Positions 43,700 through 56,533 of a DNA stretch of 64,000 nucleotides are shown piece by piece (within the stretch, counting starts at the first letter, position 1; every line of letters starts with the position of its first letter). The notes below the pieces were generated by a model that had not been told where the DNA came from, did no database searches, and worked only from the letters and a program-made list of their open reading frames with translations. The position numbers were made by a program, and so were the translations under genes. The stretch comes from Sabellastarte sp. h YS-2021 (lineage: Eukaryota > Annelida > Polychaeta > Sabellida > Sabellidae). The DNA lies in contig OZ024935.1 in NCBI GenBank assembly GCA_964017235.1, forward strand, positions 31,785,596 through 31,849,595, in the 5' to 3' direction.

Positions 43700-46600
43700 T
43701 CTATAACTGTCATCGAGGGAAGGTTTGTTAGAACAGGAGAAAGTTATTAAATCAAAGTTGTGATTCAGTCATTGTGGAAACAGCAGGAGACAGTAGAAAT
43801 AAGTTCATGAAGTTTCATTTTCTTAATTAGAGGTTCCCTACTTTTCATTATTGATTGTTGAGAGAACATAATTTCTGTTCAGATTTGAAGATAATTTAAA
43901 AGAAATTTTAAAAGTGGCAGACCCCACCAGTTACACCAAATAGTATTAAATATGTGTTCTAAATGGTTGAGACATTAAAAATGGCTGACCCTAAGATCAT
44001 TCTGTATTTACAACAAGTGATCAAGTGTCCGAATCCTATACACTTTAAATGTCTGTAATAGGGGCAAATCCAATCAAGTGATTACTTAGAGTGATTGACA
44101 AATCAACATTAAAGGAATGGCCTCTGTACTGTTAAGTAAGCCATTCCTTTCATGTTGGATTATTTTCTGAGATATGTATGTTGATTGCATTTAACTTCTG
44201 TTTTAGACTAGGTATAGGTAACATCCTCACAGGAGTATCACCAAAGAGATGAAAAAATAGATTTACACTGAATTAATATATAAATGAAAATAACTATACT
44301 TATAAATTAGCACTGATGAATATACTTTATTGTTGACTGCTAGACAACAGACCAGGTCTTTAAGGGATAAGTAACACTGGTAACACTGCCCACTTCATAT
44401 GTCTCTCACTGTGGGTTTGAATCTCATCCACTGCAATAAGTCAAGGATTTAGCATTCAGTGCAAAAACTTTATTAAGCTGGTATACCAGATTTATGTTAA
44501 TTATGAAATTGTACATTGTTATATTAATAGTGATGATGAATGTAGCTTACAATGTAATCAGATTCATATTTTGGGGCAAATTGTGTTAGAATATTGAAAT
44601 ATGTATGATTTTTGTGTACTTATGTAGAAATCTTTCTTCCTTTTTTCTAGAGCTGTTATGTTTTTTTTTTATTTTGTATATGCAGTAGACTGTGTATAAG
44701 TAGAACCAGTGTGACATGAATTCAGGTCTGAAGGGGTCCAAACATCACCAAGTGATGTATTTCTGCCACTCTAAGTGGAAATTAGACATAACTAGAACCT
44801 CAATTTGTGAATGTTGAAGATTTTGGTGACACTGTTCAATATTTTTACACACTTTTTACTTTTTATATATATATATTTTTTTAATTTCAAACTATTGTGC
44901 AAATTGTATGAAATTAATTGTAATTAACTTGTAGTAAGATGTGTTCTGTTAAGTTTTCTGCTTACTCAAATTAGTGTTTATTAGCCAATGACTGTCCAAG
45001 TCAAGTGGTTCTGTTTCCTAAAGTAGCAGTGAGTACTGCTGATTAAATCAAAAGTAAGATGGAGAAAGTTAATAACAGCTGATTTATCTGTGATAACTGC
45101 TTTACATTCCTCAAAGCTCAGTTATCCTGATTGTACATATTTGGTGCAAACACGGCTGAATGATCAAACCGTGTCTGCTCTTTTAAATTTTCTTTTTTTA
45201 TTTATGTTAGAAGAGATAGTTATTGTGTTCAGTTAAATTGCCTTTGAAGTACACATCAGGTCTTTCAGTGGCTTGACAGTGCTTAACTAATACTTTCACT
45301 GTTATCAGAAATGCCTGAATAAGTAAATGTATTTTTACCAATGTCTTGAGATTCACTTCTACCAGGATTAAATCTATTTGTTGAAGTGTGTGTTATTCCC
45401 ATGCAAATCAGTTTTGAAAGTTTTTTATTTATGTTAATTCCTACCTATAATCTAGTTTTTGAATACATAGATCTTATTTTTTTTAAATAAATGTCTGGTG
45501 TTTTATGTAAGACATCTGTGATATATAACTTCAGTGCCTAGATGTAAATCATATTTTTTAAATTTTCTATTTTTTGTTGTTTTATTTGAAAACAGTAATA
45601 AACAAATATTTAAAACATTGTACATTGTGTATACAGTTCTTGTCTTGTGCTGTTACATACTAATAAATAGGTTATGTACATATCTCTTCAAAAGCTACGC
45701 AAAATGCAAGATATGCTTACTATGCAAACATAAAATGAAATACAGTTGATTTTTAATTGTTTTAACTTTTTAAGTATCTTGACTGCAGAAAAACCTTTGA
45801 TAATAGAATGATACCTAAATGTCGGCAATGTAATAGTTTATCTGTCTATCAAAAACTTCTTCATGTATGGAAAAAAAAAAACAACATAGTAAGTTTGAGT
45901 TACTGATATTTTAGAATATATAAAATGCAAGAAAAATATTGTTCTGTTGAATTAAGTTTTTCTATCGAATAGACAGTTCAAAGTAATATATAAACATAAT
46001 GTTTGGAGTGCCCTGAGAGCCTAGGTGTAGGCTGGCTGCAGTACATGATGTTTATTAAGGGTTTTGTAGAGAAGTTCTTTGTATTATAAAGTATTAAGTA
46101 CATGAAAAAAATGACACTAAAATTTTGTGAAATTCAGTCCACAAATTTCAGTTGAAATTTTGTAAGTAATAGCCTAGTTGAGTCAAAACTAGCCTGTTAC
46201 TTTTCTATACTTTGATCCAATTTCTATTTGAAAAAACTTGATTTAAATGAATAGGTTTCACCGTGACTTGTGATACAAGATAATGCAGTGTTGCTTCTAG
46301 CACATGGGATATGCAATAGTTTTAGTATGGTATGAGTTTTAGTATGGTAGAAGGCGCAGTACATCATGTTTACAGAATGTACATACAATGATTGTTATGT
46401 GTGAATACTTTCAATATTTGATAAGAAAAGGCTATATTTACTATTATTTAATCAGTTTTTTTAGTTAAAAATGACATGTTATGTAAAGACATAGATATAA
46501 ATTTGGGTTATTCTAAAGAAACATTTACTACAATGATGATCTAATGCCATTGAATTAGTCTGCTGGTGTGTTTGTCTGTGGTATTTTTGTGTTAGTGGTG

Positions 46601-48110
46601 TTTTTTCATGCAGCCTTTTTTTTGTGGGTTTTCTTATAAATTATACTGTAATAGACTGAATTTCTGCTTGTATTTGGAAATTGATGATTAGTAAAAATGT
46701 CTTTGAAAAACAATTTTCATGTGATAACTGAAGCTCCAACTAAATTAAGAAAATTACTTTTTGTTGTTGTCCCAAGATTCTACCAAATAAATTTTAAATA
46801 ATTGGCAACAAAATTTCTTTTTGTCCTTCATTGACAAAGTACAAGACTGGTTCCCATCTAATTTGACCAAGCCCCTACTGTTTTCAGACATGGGGGGAAC
46901 TGCCCCCATCTAACAAAATTTCTAGATTCAACACTATAATAAGGTAATCTTTAGCTAGACTTATTTATTAAGCAAAAGCCAAATCACAGTTGAAACTTGA
47001 CCATAATGAGATGATTTTCACTTGTTTGTATCAGTTAAATATTTTTCCGGAAGCCTTTAAAAATATGTTCCAATTTTATATGTCCTTTTTGAGATTGAAT
47101 GTGTTAATAATCATATATCAAATCTCTATCAACTTCCTTGTTGTCTTTATATATTCTGTAAATTTTTTCTGAAAAGGAGTTGGTCCATCTAAATAGGCAC
47201 CATTTTTTATTCCAGTTCACTTGATACCAAATTTTTCTGTAGATGATAGCTGTTTAGTAAGTGTTGCTAAGGTGTAGTAAGACATGCGAAAAAAACATTT
47301 AGTACTCTATCTAATGCATTATACAATTCTATATGTGTTAATTTTTCTAATATATCTTAACTGTGAAATGTATTTGCAACATGTAATAGATATACAAAAC
47401 TGTATGAATTTATTAAAAAATACACAATTAGTGCTTGTTTTTATATTGATCTTTACTGGCAGTTGAGTGGGACATACAACCTAACTTTGACCTTTGTATT
47501 GATCTGTAATTCCATGCATATGATTTTAAATTGGTCATCTGTATTTTTTTCAGTCTCCAAAAACCATAAAGCTAGAAATAACTCACAGTGAGGGAATTAT
47601 GTTTATCTCATATTACAGTAACATAGCTAGATCATTGTTCAAGACTAGACCATAAAGTATTTACAGCTCAAAAGAGGATACATATACTCCATAAGGTTAC
47701 CATAAGTTTAGGGTTACTTCATCTGAGATTAAGGTTAACATGACATGACAGATAATAAGAATTCAATACAAGAAATACAAGCAATTTAAGGTTAACTCAT
47801 ATGAAGTACTTAATAATCTTAGAACTAAATGTCACCTCAAAGTGAACTGCTTAAACCCCATAGGAAAGCACGCCATAACTGTGTTGAGGTCAAAGGGAAT
47901 TTATTAACTTTAAGGTGGCTCAAACTTTTTTGTGTGCTGTTGTTTTATGTCATTCATTACAGAACTTAAAATTACCTATACACTTAAAATGTAAAATGAA
48001 ATACCGGTAATTTAGAATTCATATTTTAATTGAATGTTATGATTTTAAGCCTTAAAGATGGAGAGGTTAACACTTAAATATGCTACTTTATTGTTTGCTT
48101 CTGTTAATCA
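43700..48110. other. No gene seen between the two sulfatase exon sets
   Basis: No counterpart of sulfatase exon 1 or 2 is visible, and no other gene. A short TTAA-MITE fragment (ttgttgactgctagacaaca, then gtctttaaggg) lies at 44330-44365, followed by a B-box-like gggtttgaatctcatcc near 44413. Confidence 0.55.
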
Positions 48111-48253
48111 AAAGTCTGAATAGAAAGTGCATTCATTATCTGTCCTGTGTTGTGGAAATGTCAAAAACAATAAAGTTAACATGAAACATCAGTTACAATG
48201 AATCCCGTACTGCTCAACTGTACATTTCAACCTCAGAATTCCATTTTATGCAG

Positions 48254-48450
48254 GGTATCTGACAGGAAGTGAAGACTACTACACACATACACACCCCTGG
48301 GAAGACTTCCAGCCTGGATTTGATCTAGACTACCAGGAAGGAGAGTCTCTGGTCATGGACTGGGAGAGCAAAGGCAAATACTCTGCCCATTTGTTCACTG
48401 AGAGGGCACAGAAGATCATCCGACAGCATGCCAAAACTTCAGGAGATGAG
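48254..48450 (+). CDS. Copy of exon 3
   Basis: Same phase and length as 30534-30730. Amino-acid changes relative to it are few and clustered at [10 protein letters not shown] to [10 protein letters not shown] and ANSSG to AKTSG, which loses the possible N-glycosylation site. Acceptor tttatgcag, donor gtaata. Confidence 0.9.
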
Positions 48451-51400
48451 GTAATATTTGTATTGATAAAAAATTGTCACTGTTATACAGAATTTCAGGC
48501 CATTCAGGCTTTTTTGGGGGGGTGGGGGGGGTCATATATTAGCAATTAATAGAGAGATATTTCTCACTCCCCAATATAAGTCTCACTCACCAGCTGTCTT
48601 GTGTTTTAAGCAAATTCTATCTTGTACTGAAGCTCTTTCTAACTGCTTGTTAATCACTTCTGTATTAACACAGATAGGACAGACATTTAAACATGAATCT
48701 GGACATCTTGGGCTTCCAAAAACAATACTTTGGATATGTTTCATTACTTTTAACTTTTCTATGCGATTGGTATTATGCCTGCAAGTATATATATATATGC
48801 ATAAAAATTAATAATTCCTGTATTCCATGCATGCTTGAATATTAATGCATTATACAAGTCTGCAAATTTAAAGTGTTTGATGTTCACATATAAACCAGCT
48901 GTTGAACAGGACGTAAAACCCCAACTTGAACCTTTGTTTAAACATAAAATATTTTTTATCAAGTCTAATCTAATCTAATGTGGACTTTTATAGCGCTTAA
49001 TCTCCATCACTGATGGACTCTAAGGCGCATCTAAACATAACCTCTGAACAGAGAGTTACAATAGTCCAGACGAATACTAACCAAGGCATTTGCAGCAAGG
49101 ACTGCCACTTCAGGAGTGAGATACTTTCTAATTCTACGGAGGTCATGCATCTGAAGGAAGCATGCTTTGCAAGTCCTCTTGATATGCTCAGAGAATGAAA
49201 AATCTGCATCAAACCACACACCTAGATTTCTAACAGAATCAACCGGATGAAGAAGGCTACCAAGAATGCTAACAGGAAAGTGAGAGGAAATCTTCTGATG
49301 TTGAGCCTTGGAACCAAAGACAATAAACTCAGTTTTTTCAGGGTTGAGCTTCAATTTGCTGAGAGACATCCACTCTTGGACATCATGAAGGCAGGTATTT
49401 AGCTTGGTGAGAGCCGAAGAAGCATTCTTGTTGGAGAGATGGATGTATAACTGAGTATCATCCGCATAAAAGTGGAATTTAATATGCGGGTGGAGGCGAA
49501 TAATTTTACTAAGTGGTGTTGTATAGAGTGAAAACAGTAATGGACCCAGAACAGAACCTTGCAGAACTCCATAGATGAGATTGCTTAGTGGCAGCCTTTC
49601 TATTAAAATATAGTTAGAAAATCTGCCGGGAATTCCATGACCTGATATTTTATACTCTTTTTGTCTTTGGTTGTCAGATGCTATGTAAGCTGAGTTTGTT
49701 GGCCAACTTTGAAATGGGCTAAGATGTCCATAAACCTTTAAAAACACCAAGGTGACAAATTCCTCAACTTACCAAACTTAATGAGGACAAGTTAGCCTTT
49801 GGGGATGTTCTGAGTACAATCAATGGGAAATCTAAATAATGTGAGTGTACACAATATTGAAAATTAGATTGAAAGATTATCTCTGAGTTTGAGTTTGAGG
49901 CTGGTAGTACTAACTTTATCAATCATACTTGGCCAGAAACTTAATGCGGAAATAAATGTATAGAGAATTATTATTAAATGTTCAAGGTGGTTTTTTTGAA
50001 TGCATGTATGCTTTTGTATCTAGTTTGCCTTAAAAACCAATAACGTTAAACATGTTTCTGAAAATAACTTCAATTTTAATGTTATTGAACAATTGTTAAA
50101 ATACAAATTATCTGTAGTCAAACACTTAAGTTGAATCTGAAGCATTTATAAAGATAAATCTACTTTACAAACATTTGAGAAAGAAACAGTAAGTCTCAAC
50201 GGAAAAGGATTCCAATTCCAATTCAACTTTTATAGCGCTTAATCTCTGCCAAAGTGACAGACTCTAAGGCGCAACATCATAAGCATAATCACAAAAAATC
50301 ATTGTCCTTATCCATAGCAATGGTCGACATCACGGAGAATGCCATATGGGGTGGAAAATACTAAGGAGGATAAGCTTGGTAGAATAGGTATGCCTTAAGT
50401 TTTTTTCTGAAGGAAGCAATAGAAGTGGCAGATCGTACATCATTCGGGAGTTCATTCCATATTTTGAGAGCATCATATGCAAAGCTTAGACCAAACTGCT
50501 TTGTGGATTTGTAAATAGATGGTTGGTATTGAGGAACATGTAGAATTATACCATCAGATTGACTCAACCGAGTATTATAGGCACATTGTCTAACTTTGAG
50601 GAATGGACTGAAATATTATGGACAGTTAGTATGTAGGTATTTGTATACCAGCAAGGCAGTCTTGAAGGTGCAACGGTGCCTTATGGGTAGCCAATGAAGG
50701 GCTTTTCTTAATGGAGTGGTATGAGAAAGAGATGTGGCTCTACAAACAATTCTGGCCAGACTGTTTTGAATGCATTGTAGCTTGCATAGGTTAGAAACAG
50801 ATAGACCCCTAAACAAGGAGTTACAGTAGTCAAGTCTACACCCCACAAGTGCGTTTGCAGCCATAAGAGCAACATCACGAGTCAAGTACTGTCGAATTTG
50901 TCTGAGATCCCTCATCTGGATGAAACAAAGTTTACATACACTTTTAACATGTTTGGTGAAGGAAAAGTCTGAGTCAAACCGGACACCCAAATTCTTAACG
51001 GCATCTGAAGGTATCGGTGATTCACCCAATATGTTTACCGGAAAGAATGGGTTTAACTTATTTTGTTGAGACTTGGAGCCAAATATAATGAAGTCAGTCT
51101 TATCGGCATTCAGCTTTAGTTTATTTGCACACAACCACAGTTTGACATCTTCGAGACACTTTCCTAGCCGATCGAAGGCAATTTTTGCATTTTTGTGTGT
51201 CAGGTGAATAAACAGCTGGGTGTCATCAGCATAGAAGTGAAATTTGACATCTGGATGTTTAGAGATTACTTTGCTCAAAGGTGTGGTATACAACGAAAAA
51301 AGAAAAGGACCAAGAACTGAACCTTGAGGAACCCCAAACTTAAGCTTACTAGTCTCAGAGAGAACAGAGCCAATCTTGATGCATTGGGTACGATCAGAAA

Positions 51401-54400
51401 GGTATGACTTGAACCAATCAAGGCATCTACCCCCGACACCGAACCGTTTTCTTAAGGACCCTCTGAAGACCAGATTTTTAGTTCTTAATTAGGAATTTAC
51501 TTTTCTGCATTCTAAATTTAAGAAATATAACTTAGCTATGTCAGTCAAAGTAATATTTTTATTGTGTGGCACATTGATTTTTTGCAGCCCATGTTTCTGT
51601 ATATGCCATTTCAATCCGTTCATGCACCACTGCAAGTTCCAGAAGAATATCTAAAGCAGTACAGTCACATTAAGAACAGAAATAGAAGAATATATGCTGG
51701 TGAGCCAGTGTTACAGTTTTATAACTTTTAATTTGTATGAACCATTTAAGTAAGGGGGAAATCAAGTATTCATTGTCAGACTGGAAGTATCAGACTAACA
51801 TTCAAAACCAATTTTATCCTTGTTAACTTGAATATATTATTACTTGTAATACTGTGGTTTTTTGACAAATCTGTGTCAACTTTTTGCCTTGTTTGTAGGT
51901 AGTGGCTTTTTATTGCAAATAATAATATGTAAGATATCTTGATAAACTAATTGTTACATAGAATGGCTAAATATACATATTATGTTATATCCATTGGTGT
52001 ATGTACTTGTTATACATACCCAAAATGACATAAATTTTCAATTGTACATGATTCATGGGTTGATAAGGACCTGTTAATGATACTGAATGAAATTATTGAA
52101 TTTCCTGTGTTGTGATTTGTCAGGTATGGTAACATGTATGGATGAGGCCATTAAGAATGTTACTGACACTCTGAAGGAGACAGGAATGTGGGGTGACACA
52201 CTTTTCATCTTCTCCACAGGTAATAGTTTTGGTAACAGAATACTGGTATTCCACTTCGTTTAGTTGTGCTTGCGAGGTCTTCATTGGGCCAGAGATTAGC
52301 AAGTTTGGCAACCATAAGCATAAGCAGTCACCTCAAGATGGATCAAATTGTGGAAATTGTAGAAGAAACTGTAGCTGAAAATATTGTGTTAAAAGAGAAG
52401 ATTAATAAAGTGACCTCAAACCCTCAAAATTCTTATTCCAGGGTGCTAAACAGGATGGAAGTACGAGAACTAGTGTAAGTATGTGAAAAACACTAAATAT
52501 AAAGTGCCAAAATTGATGTAAACATCCTCTGAGGTGCTGAAAAAGGGATAGTCCAGTTCCAAAAAGAGGTCCGTTTCCATATTAGCATCTGATAGGGGAG
52601 ATAGGCTATGGTGGAGGATAGGCTAATCTGAAAAGATATGTTTTCAGTTGTTTTCTGAAACCAGAAATGCTTTCTGGTTCTAATGGCTTGAGGAAGCTTG
52701 TTCCACTCTGTGGGAGCAGCTACTATGAAGCTGCGCAACCCTGAGCGTTTATTTGGTTTGGATGAGGAAATTGATAGGCGATTGTCCCGTGTGAGATCAC
52801 TCCGTCTAATCAGAGAGGAAAGATATGGAGGTTGGCTGAAATGTATTGCTTTTTAAGTAAGCAGATTGTATTTGAACAATATACGGTAATGAATGGGGAG
52901 CCAGTGTAGTTTGGGCAAGAAAGGTGTGACATCACAATATTTATTTAGTTTGCACACCGTACGACATAAGGCATTTTGAATTCTCTGTAGTCTGCCGGTA
53001 TATGCCTTTTTTGTAAAGCAGTGAGTTACAGTAGTCCAGGCGACTGCTAAAACAGGCATTTACCACCTTTACAGCTGTTTCATGATTCAAGTACCTGCGG
53101 ACCCTTCGTAGTTCCCGGAGATGGTAGTAACTTATGCGACATAGATTAGCCACATGTCTTTGCATTGAATTTTCAGCATCCAGGATGACACCCAGGTTTT
53201 TGACCGATTCAGCTGGTTCCATGATGTTGCCAAGCAAAGTCAATGGGAAAGATGACTTCAGGGAGCTTCTAATTTGATCATCACCAATCACTATGAATTC
53301 TGTCTTGTCAGGATTTAATTTAAGTTTATTATTTCCCATCCAAGCCTGGACGGCCTCAAGGCAATTTTGTCAGCTCAGTGATACTAGAATCAAAGTTCCT
53401 AGAGTCAAGTTCCAAGTAAAGTTGTGTGTCATCTGCATATAAGTGAAATGGTTTATGGCCTGAGACATTTAAACTTCCAGGATCTGTTACAACTACACTA
53501 AGTCTTCAAGACAAGAAAAAAAGACAGGACTGTTAACAAGGAGAATTGCTGTAGACATGGATGGGGCAACTGACACTCAAGAATCAGATAATGAAGGTCA
53601 TGGGGTGCCGACTTATCACAGAAAGCAAATTCACAGGGCACAGAAACAACAGGGCTTTCTGTGTGTTTAGACTAGCCAAAACTACAACAGATTAAGAATT
53701 CAGAATTTATGCAGAACAGAGAGACATTAAAGTGCAGGACGCAATGCAATTATCACACCCGCATTCCAAGTTCAAGTCTTTTAACTAAACTTTACTAAAA
53801 ACTGAAGTATCTAAGGTGTTAGACTCGAATAGTTGGCCAAAAGGAGTGGGTGTGAGAAGATACCATTTCTTTACACAAAAACAAGAGGATCCCCCTTCAG
53901 AGTTGGAATAGCGTGCTCTTAAACTGGACCTTTCGCAAAATCTATATCGCTTAGGTCGGAAGTAATATGTAAGTGAAATACTTAAATGTAACAATTTTGT
54001 CTTAGTTCAGGAAAACTGGCTGTTAAACATTCAGTTTAGTACATGTGAAAAATCTATCAAAACTACTGTTGTCAATGTATATCAGGTATGTCCAGTAAAA
54101 TAATTTACAAAGGAAGACCTTTTGAAAATTGACATATTGTTAGATATTACTCAAGTAGAAACAGATTCCACTCGTATATGTGCTGCTAAATTCTCAGTGA
54201 ATAAAAAGCTTATTTTACTTTGTTGTGTCTATATGTTAAATCAAAATGGTAACTTTTACAAGTACACAGAGTCACAGATACACTAAATGAACTGATAGTG
54301 TTAAATGTTTTGCACATTCCTGATATTTAATTCATTGCTTTCGATGGCCACTGTTATGATATGAACTGCTCCAAACATAATGTTGCAAATGAGAAATTTC

Positions 54401-56490
54401 TGAATGAGTCATTACATTTATGTCTGTTCTGCAGCAAAATGTCAGTCCCTGAAAGGGGGTCCCACGAAAAATGATATTACTGGTTGGAAGGCATATTTGA
54501 GCCTTACAAAAAAGTATGTAATACTGCTACATATTTTGGCACAATATTTGGGGAAGAAAATGATGCATCTCAAAGTGATGTACAACATTAATAAGAACTA
54601 GGACAAAATGTGAACAACGACATGTGAAAAACAATAGAGACTCATTAAAAGCTAATGGCATTGCTCAATATATGTTAGCAATAATCACAGAAGTTTCAAG
54701 AAAACAAGAAATCATCTGCAGGATTCAAGAAGACTGTCAAATTAGTAAGTGCTCTAACAAACATGATGTTACTGTTATGGATGTATTGACTTCAGTGAAA
54801 TGCTTGAAACATGGTAAATATGATGGTGTTACTGGTCACTGTTCAGGCCATCTGATTAATGTTACACACAAACTCAATGCCTTAGTCTTTTGTATAAACT
54901 TTATGAAGCAATGTTAATTCAAAGATATATTCATAGTGCTTTACTTCTATCTTACGGTCGTGCCAATACCTAAACAACAGCAAAAATCATTGATCTGTGC
55001 TAACAATTACAGAGGTATAGTCCTTAGCAGCATAGTGGGAAAGTTGTTTGATATGATAATAGTTAAGCAAAATATAAATATTTTTACAACCGGTGAATTT
55101 CAGTTTGATTTTAAACAAAAGCATTCTACCTGTCAGTGTACCCTTGTCTTGAATGAGGTGATGGAGTTTTATGGTAGTGATGGATGTGATATGTACATTA
55201 TTTTTCTAGACTACAGCAAAGTATTTGATTGGGTGGACTGCACTAAACTCATTTCTCTATTGATCAACCAAGGTTTATGTTCAATAAGAGCAAGATTACT
55301 TGCTAATCTATGTACAGTGCAAAAAATTAAATTAAGTGGGGCATCTCTATCTCAGATCAAGTGAAAGTAACAAATGGTGTTAAATAAGGTGACACTCTGT
55401 GTTCTATTTTATTTATGGTGTACATGGAAGAACTCCTGTTGAAAGTAAAAGAATCCAGAATAGGGTGTCACATTGGAAACACTTTCTGTGGTGCTCTGGG
55501 ATGCGCAGATGATGTGTCACTGTTGTGCCCTTCACATTCTAGTCTAATAATAATGCTTATAGTAGCTGATGAGTTTGCAAACAATTTAGTGTAACATTTA
55601 AGGCTCTGAAATACCAATTATTATTGTATTCATGCTGTGATAATCAAAGTGAACACAATGGCATATTTATAAGAGTTTTACCATATATCCCAATCATCTG
55701 GGTAATTTAACTGGTTTCTAAACAGAGAGATTATGCCATTTCTTATGTTACTGATAACTTTTGTATTGCATGCAGTGCAATATTAAATACTTTTCTCAAA
55801 TTGTCATGTGCAGTTAGATTTAAATTGTTCAGACATTCTGTATGCCACTTTATGGCTTCTTGCAGTGAGATTTGTTATCTGGTCATTATATTGAAAATGT
55901 TTGTATAAACAATGGCGCAATGTGCCAGAAAATCTTCAGAATTTCAAATATGACACATTGTATTTTATTACACCTGCATGTACAGATTTGCCAGTAGAAA
56001 TCCAGTTGTGTAAAGGGTAAATTGGTAAATCTTTGTGGCAGGCTTGCACACAGTGAAAGTCTTTCAAAGGCCTATTCTATGACATACATAGCACACAGAT
56101 GTAACCTGAATATGTCATGAATTATTGAAGAACCCAGAAAGGTACACAAAGTACTGACAACATACAAACAGCATGTTTTATAAATAAATAAAAATAAATT
56201 GCCTTCATAATTACTATATTTTTAACATTATTTTACCTTTATACAGACAATGGCGGTCAAATTCTTGAAGGTGGTAACAACTGGCCACTGAGGGGCTGGA
56301 AGGGCAGTCTATGGGAAGGGGGCATGCATGGGGTGGGTTTTGTCAGTGGAGCACTTGTCAAGGACAGGCAGGGTGTTGTGTCACATGACCTGATCCACGT
56401 CTCTGATTGGTTCCCCACCATGCTGAGTGCAGCAGGGGGAACTACTGAAGGTCTACACTTGGACGGGTTTGACCAGTGGGAGACTATAAG
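48254..56490 (+). CDS. Second ARSB-like exon set (copies of exons 3-6), partial
   Basis: Four exons at 48254-48450, 51588-51699, 52124-52219 and 56247-56490 copy exons 3-6 of the upstream gene, with identical lengths (197, 112, 96, 244), identical phases and GT-AG borders, and no stop. Introns are also similar where not overrun by insertions, so this was a genomic duplication starting near 30400/48110. First and last exons are absent within the window. It may be a partial gene, a duplicate whose exons 7-8 lie beyond 64000, or an alternative exon set spliced from exon 2 upstream. Exon 6 catalytic residues (D, N, K) are kept. Confidence 0.85.
48700..48963. repeat. SINE-like relic in the duplicated intron 3
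   Basis: ctgttgaacaggacgtaaaa, then ccccaacttgaacctttg, at 48899-48936 matches the end of the SINE near 57290-57400 (gttgaacgggacgtaaaacc). The tRNA-like head is missing. Confidence 0.45.
48964..49700 (-). mobile_element. CR1/L2-like LINE, 5'-truncated, copy 1
   Basis: The minus strand encodes [16 protein letters not shown], the catalytic box [24 protein letters not shown] and [10 protein letters not shown], with an open frame over 49031-49750 (its first part is intron). The 3' end carries an (ATTAG)n tail at 48964-48980, like the short tandem tails of CR1/L2 elements. It is absent from the equivalent intron of copy A, so it inserted after the duplication. Confidence 0.82.
50209..51440 (-). 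mobile_element. CR1/L2-like LINE, 5'-truncated, copy 2
   Basis: It contains [44 protein letters not shown] and LHWLPIRHR. The frame is open over 50616-51293 and then 50361-50567. The last 40 bases match copy 1 (cttttatagcgcttaatctc), and the 3' tail here is (AATTGG)n. It lies in the intron between the copies of exons 3 and 4. Confidence 0.85.
51588..51699 (+). CDS. Copy of exon 4
   Basis: Identical protein to exon 4 at 31838-31949. The only differences are synonymous (GAG/GAA, and CGG/AGA). Keeps the catalytic His. Acceptor tttgcag, donor gtgagc. Confidence 0.92.
52124..52219 (+). CDS. Copy of exon 5
   Basis: One amino-acid change relative to exon 5 (MWDDT to MWGDT). The NVT site and the terminal FIFST are kept. 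Acceptor tttgtcag, donor gtaata. Confidence 0.9.
52334..52478 (+). repeat. Possible ORF1 start of a + strand LINE
   Basis: A short frame ([15 protein letters not shown]...) looks like the coiled-coil start of a LINE ORF1. It ends where the minus-strand LINE begins and may belong with the + strand RT relic at 54400-55575. This link is inferred. Confidence 0.35.
52490..53470 (-). mobile_element. CR1/L2-like LINE fragment, second subfamily
   Basis: The minus strand shows [36 protein letters not shown] and [20 protein letters not shown] with two frameshifts (near 53050 and 52850), plus the C-terminal [14 protein letters not shown] block. The catalytic box lies near 53430 in broken sequence. It differs clearly in sequence from the two copies at 48964-51440. 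Confidence 0.78.
54401..55575 (+). mobile_element. LINE reverse transcriptase relic, + strand
   Basis: Broken frames show [31 protein letters not shown], a GDTL block after an in-frame stop, and a catalytic box read as [11 protein letters not shown] near 55505-55540, where Tyr is Cys. The 5' side to about 54401 gives further weak coding text. It is a non-functional fragment of another LINE clade in the intron before the copy of exon 6. Confidence 0.65.
56247..56490 (+). CDS. Copy of exon 6
   Basis: Five amino-acid changes relative to exon 6: E to Q and H to L after DNGG, H to G after RGWK, P to A in SGPLV, and A to T in GGTAE. DNGGQ is the usual family form, so this copy is closer to consensus there. 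Acceptor atacag, donor gtaagt. Confidence 0.92.
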
Positions 56491-56507
56491 GTAAGTGGAG
56501 CTGTATT

Positions 56508-56533
56508 AAGTCTCCCTTGGAAAAGGGACACTT
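56508..56533. repeat. Hairpin just after the exon 6 copy
   Basis: aagtctccctt and aagggacactt pair around a four-base loop, 18 bases after the donor. A different hairpin lies at the same place in copy A (36124-36156). Confidence 0.55.
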
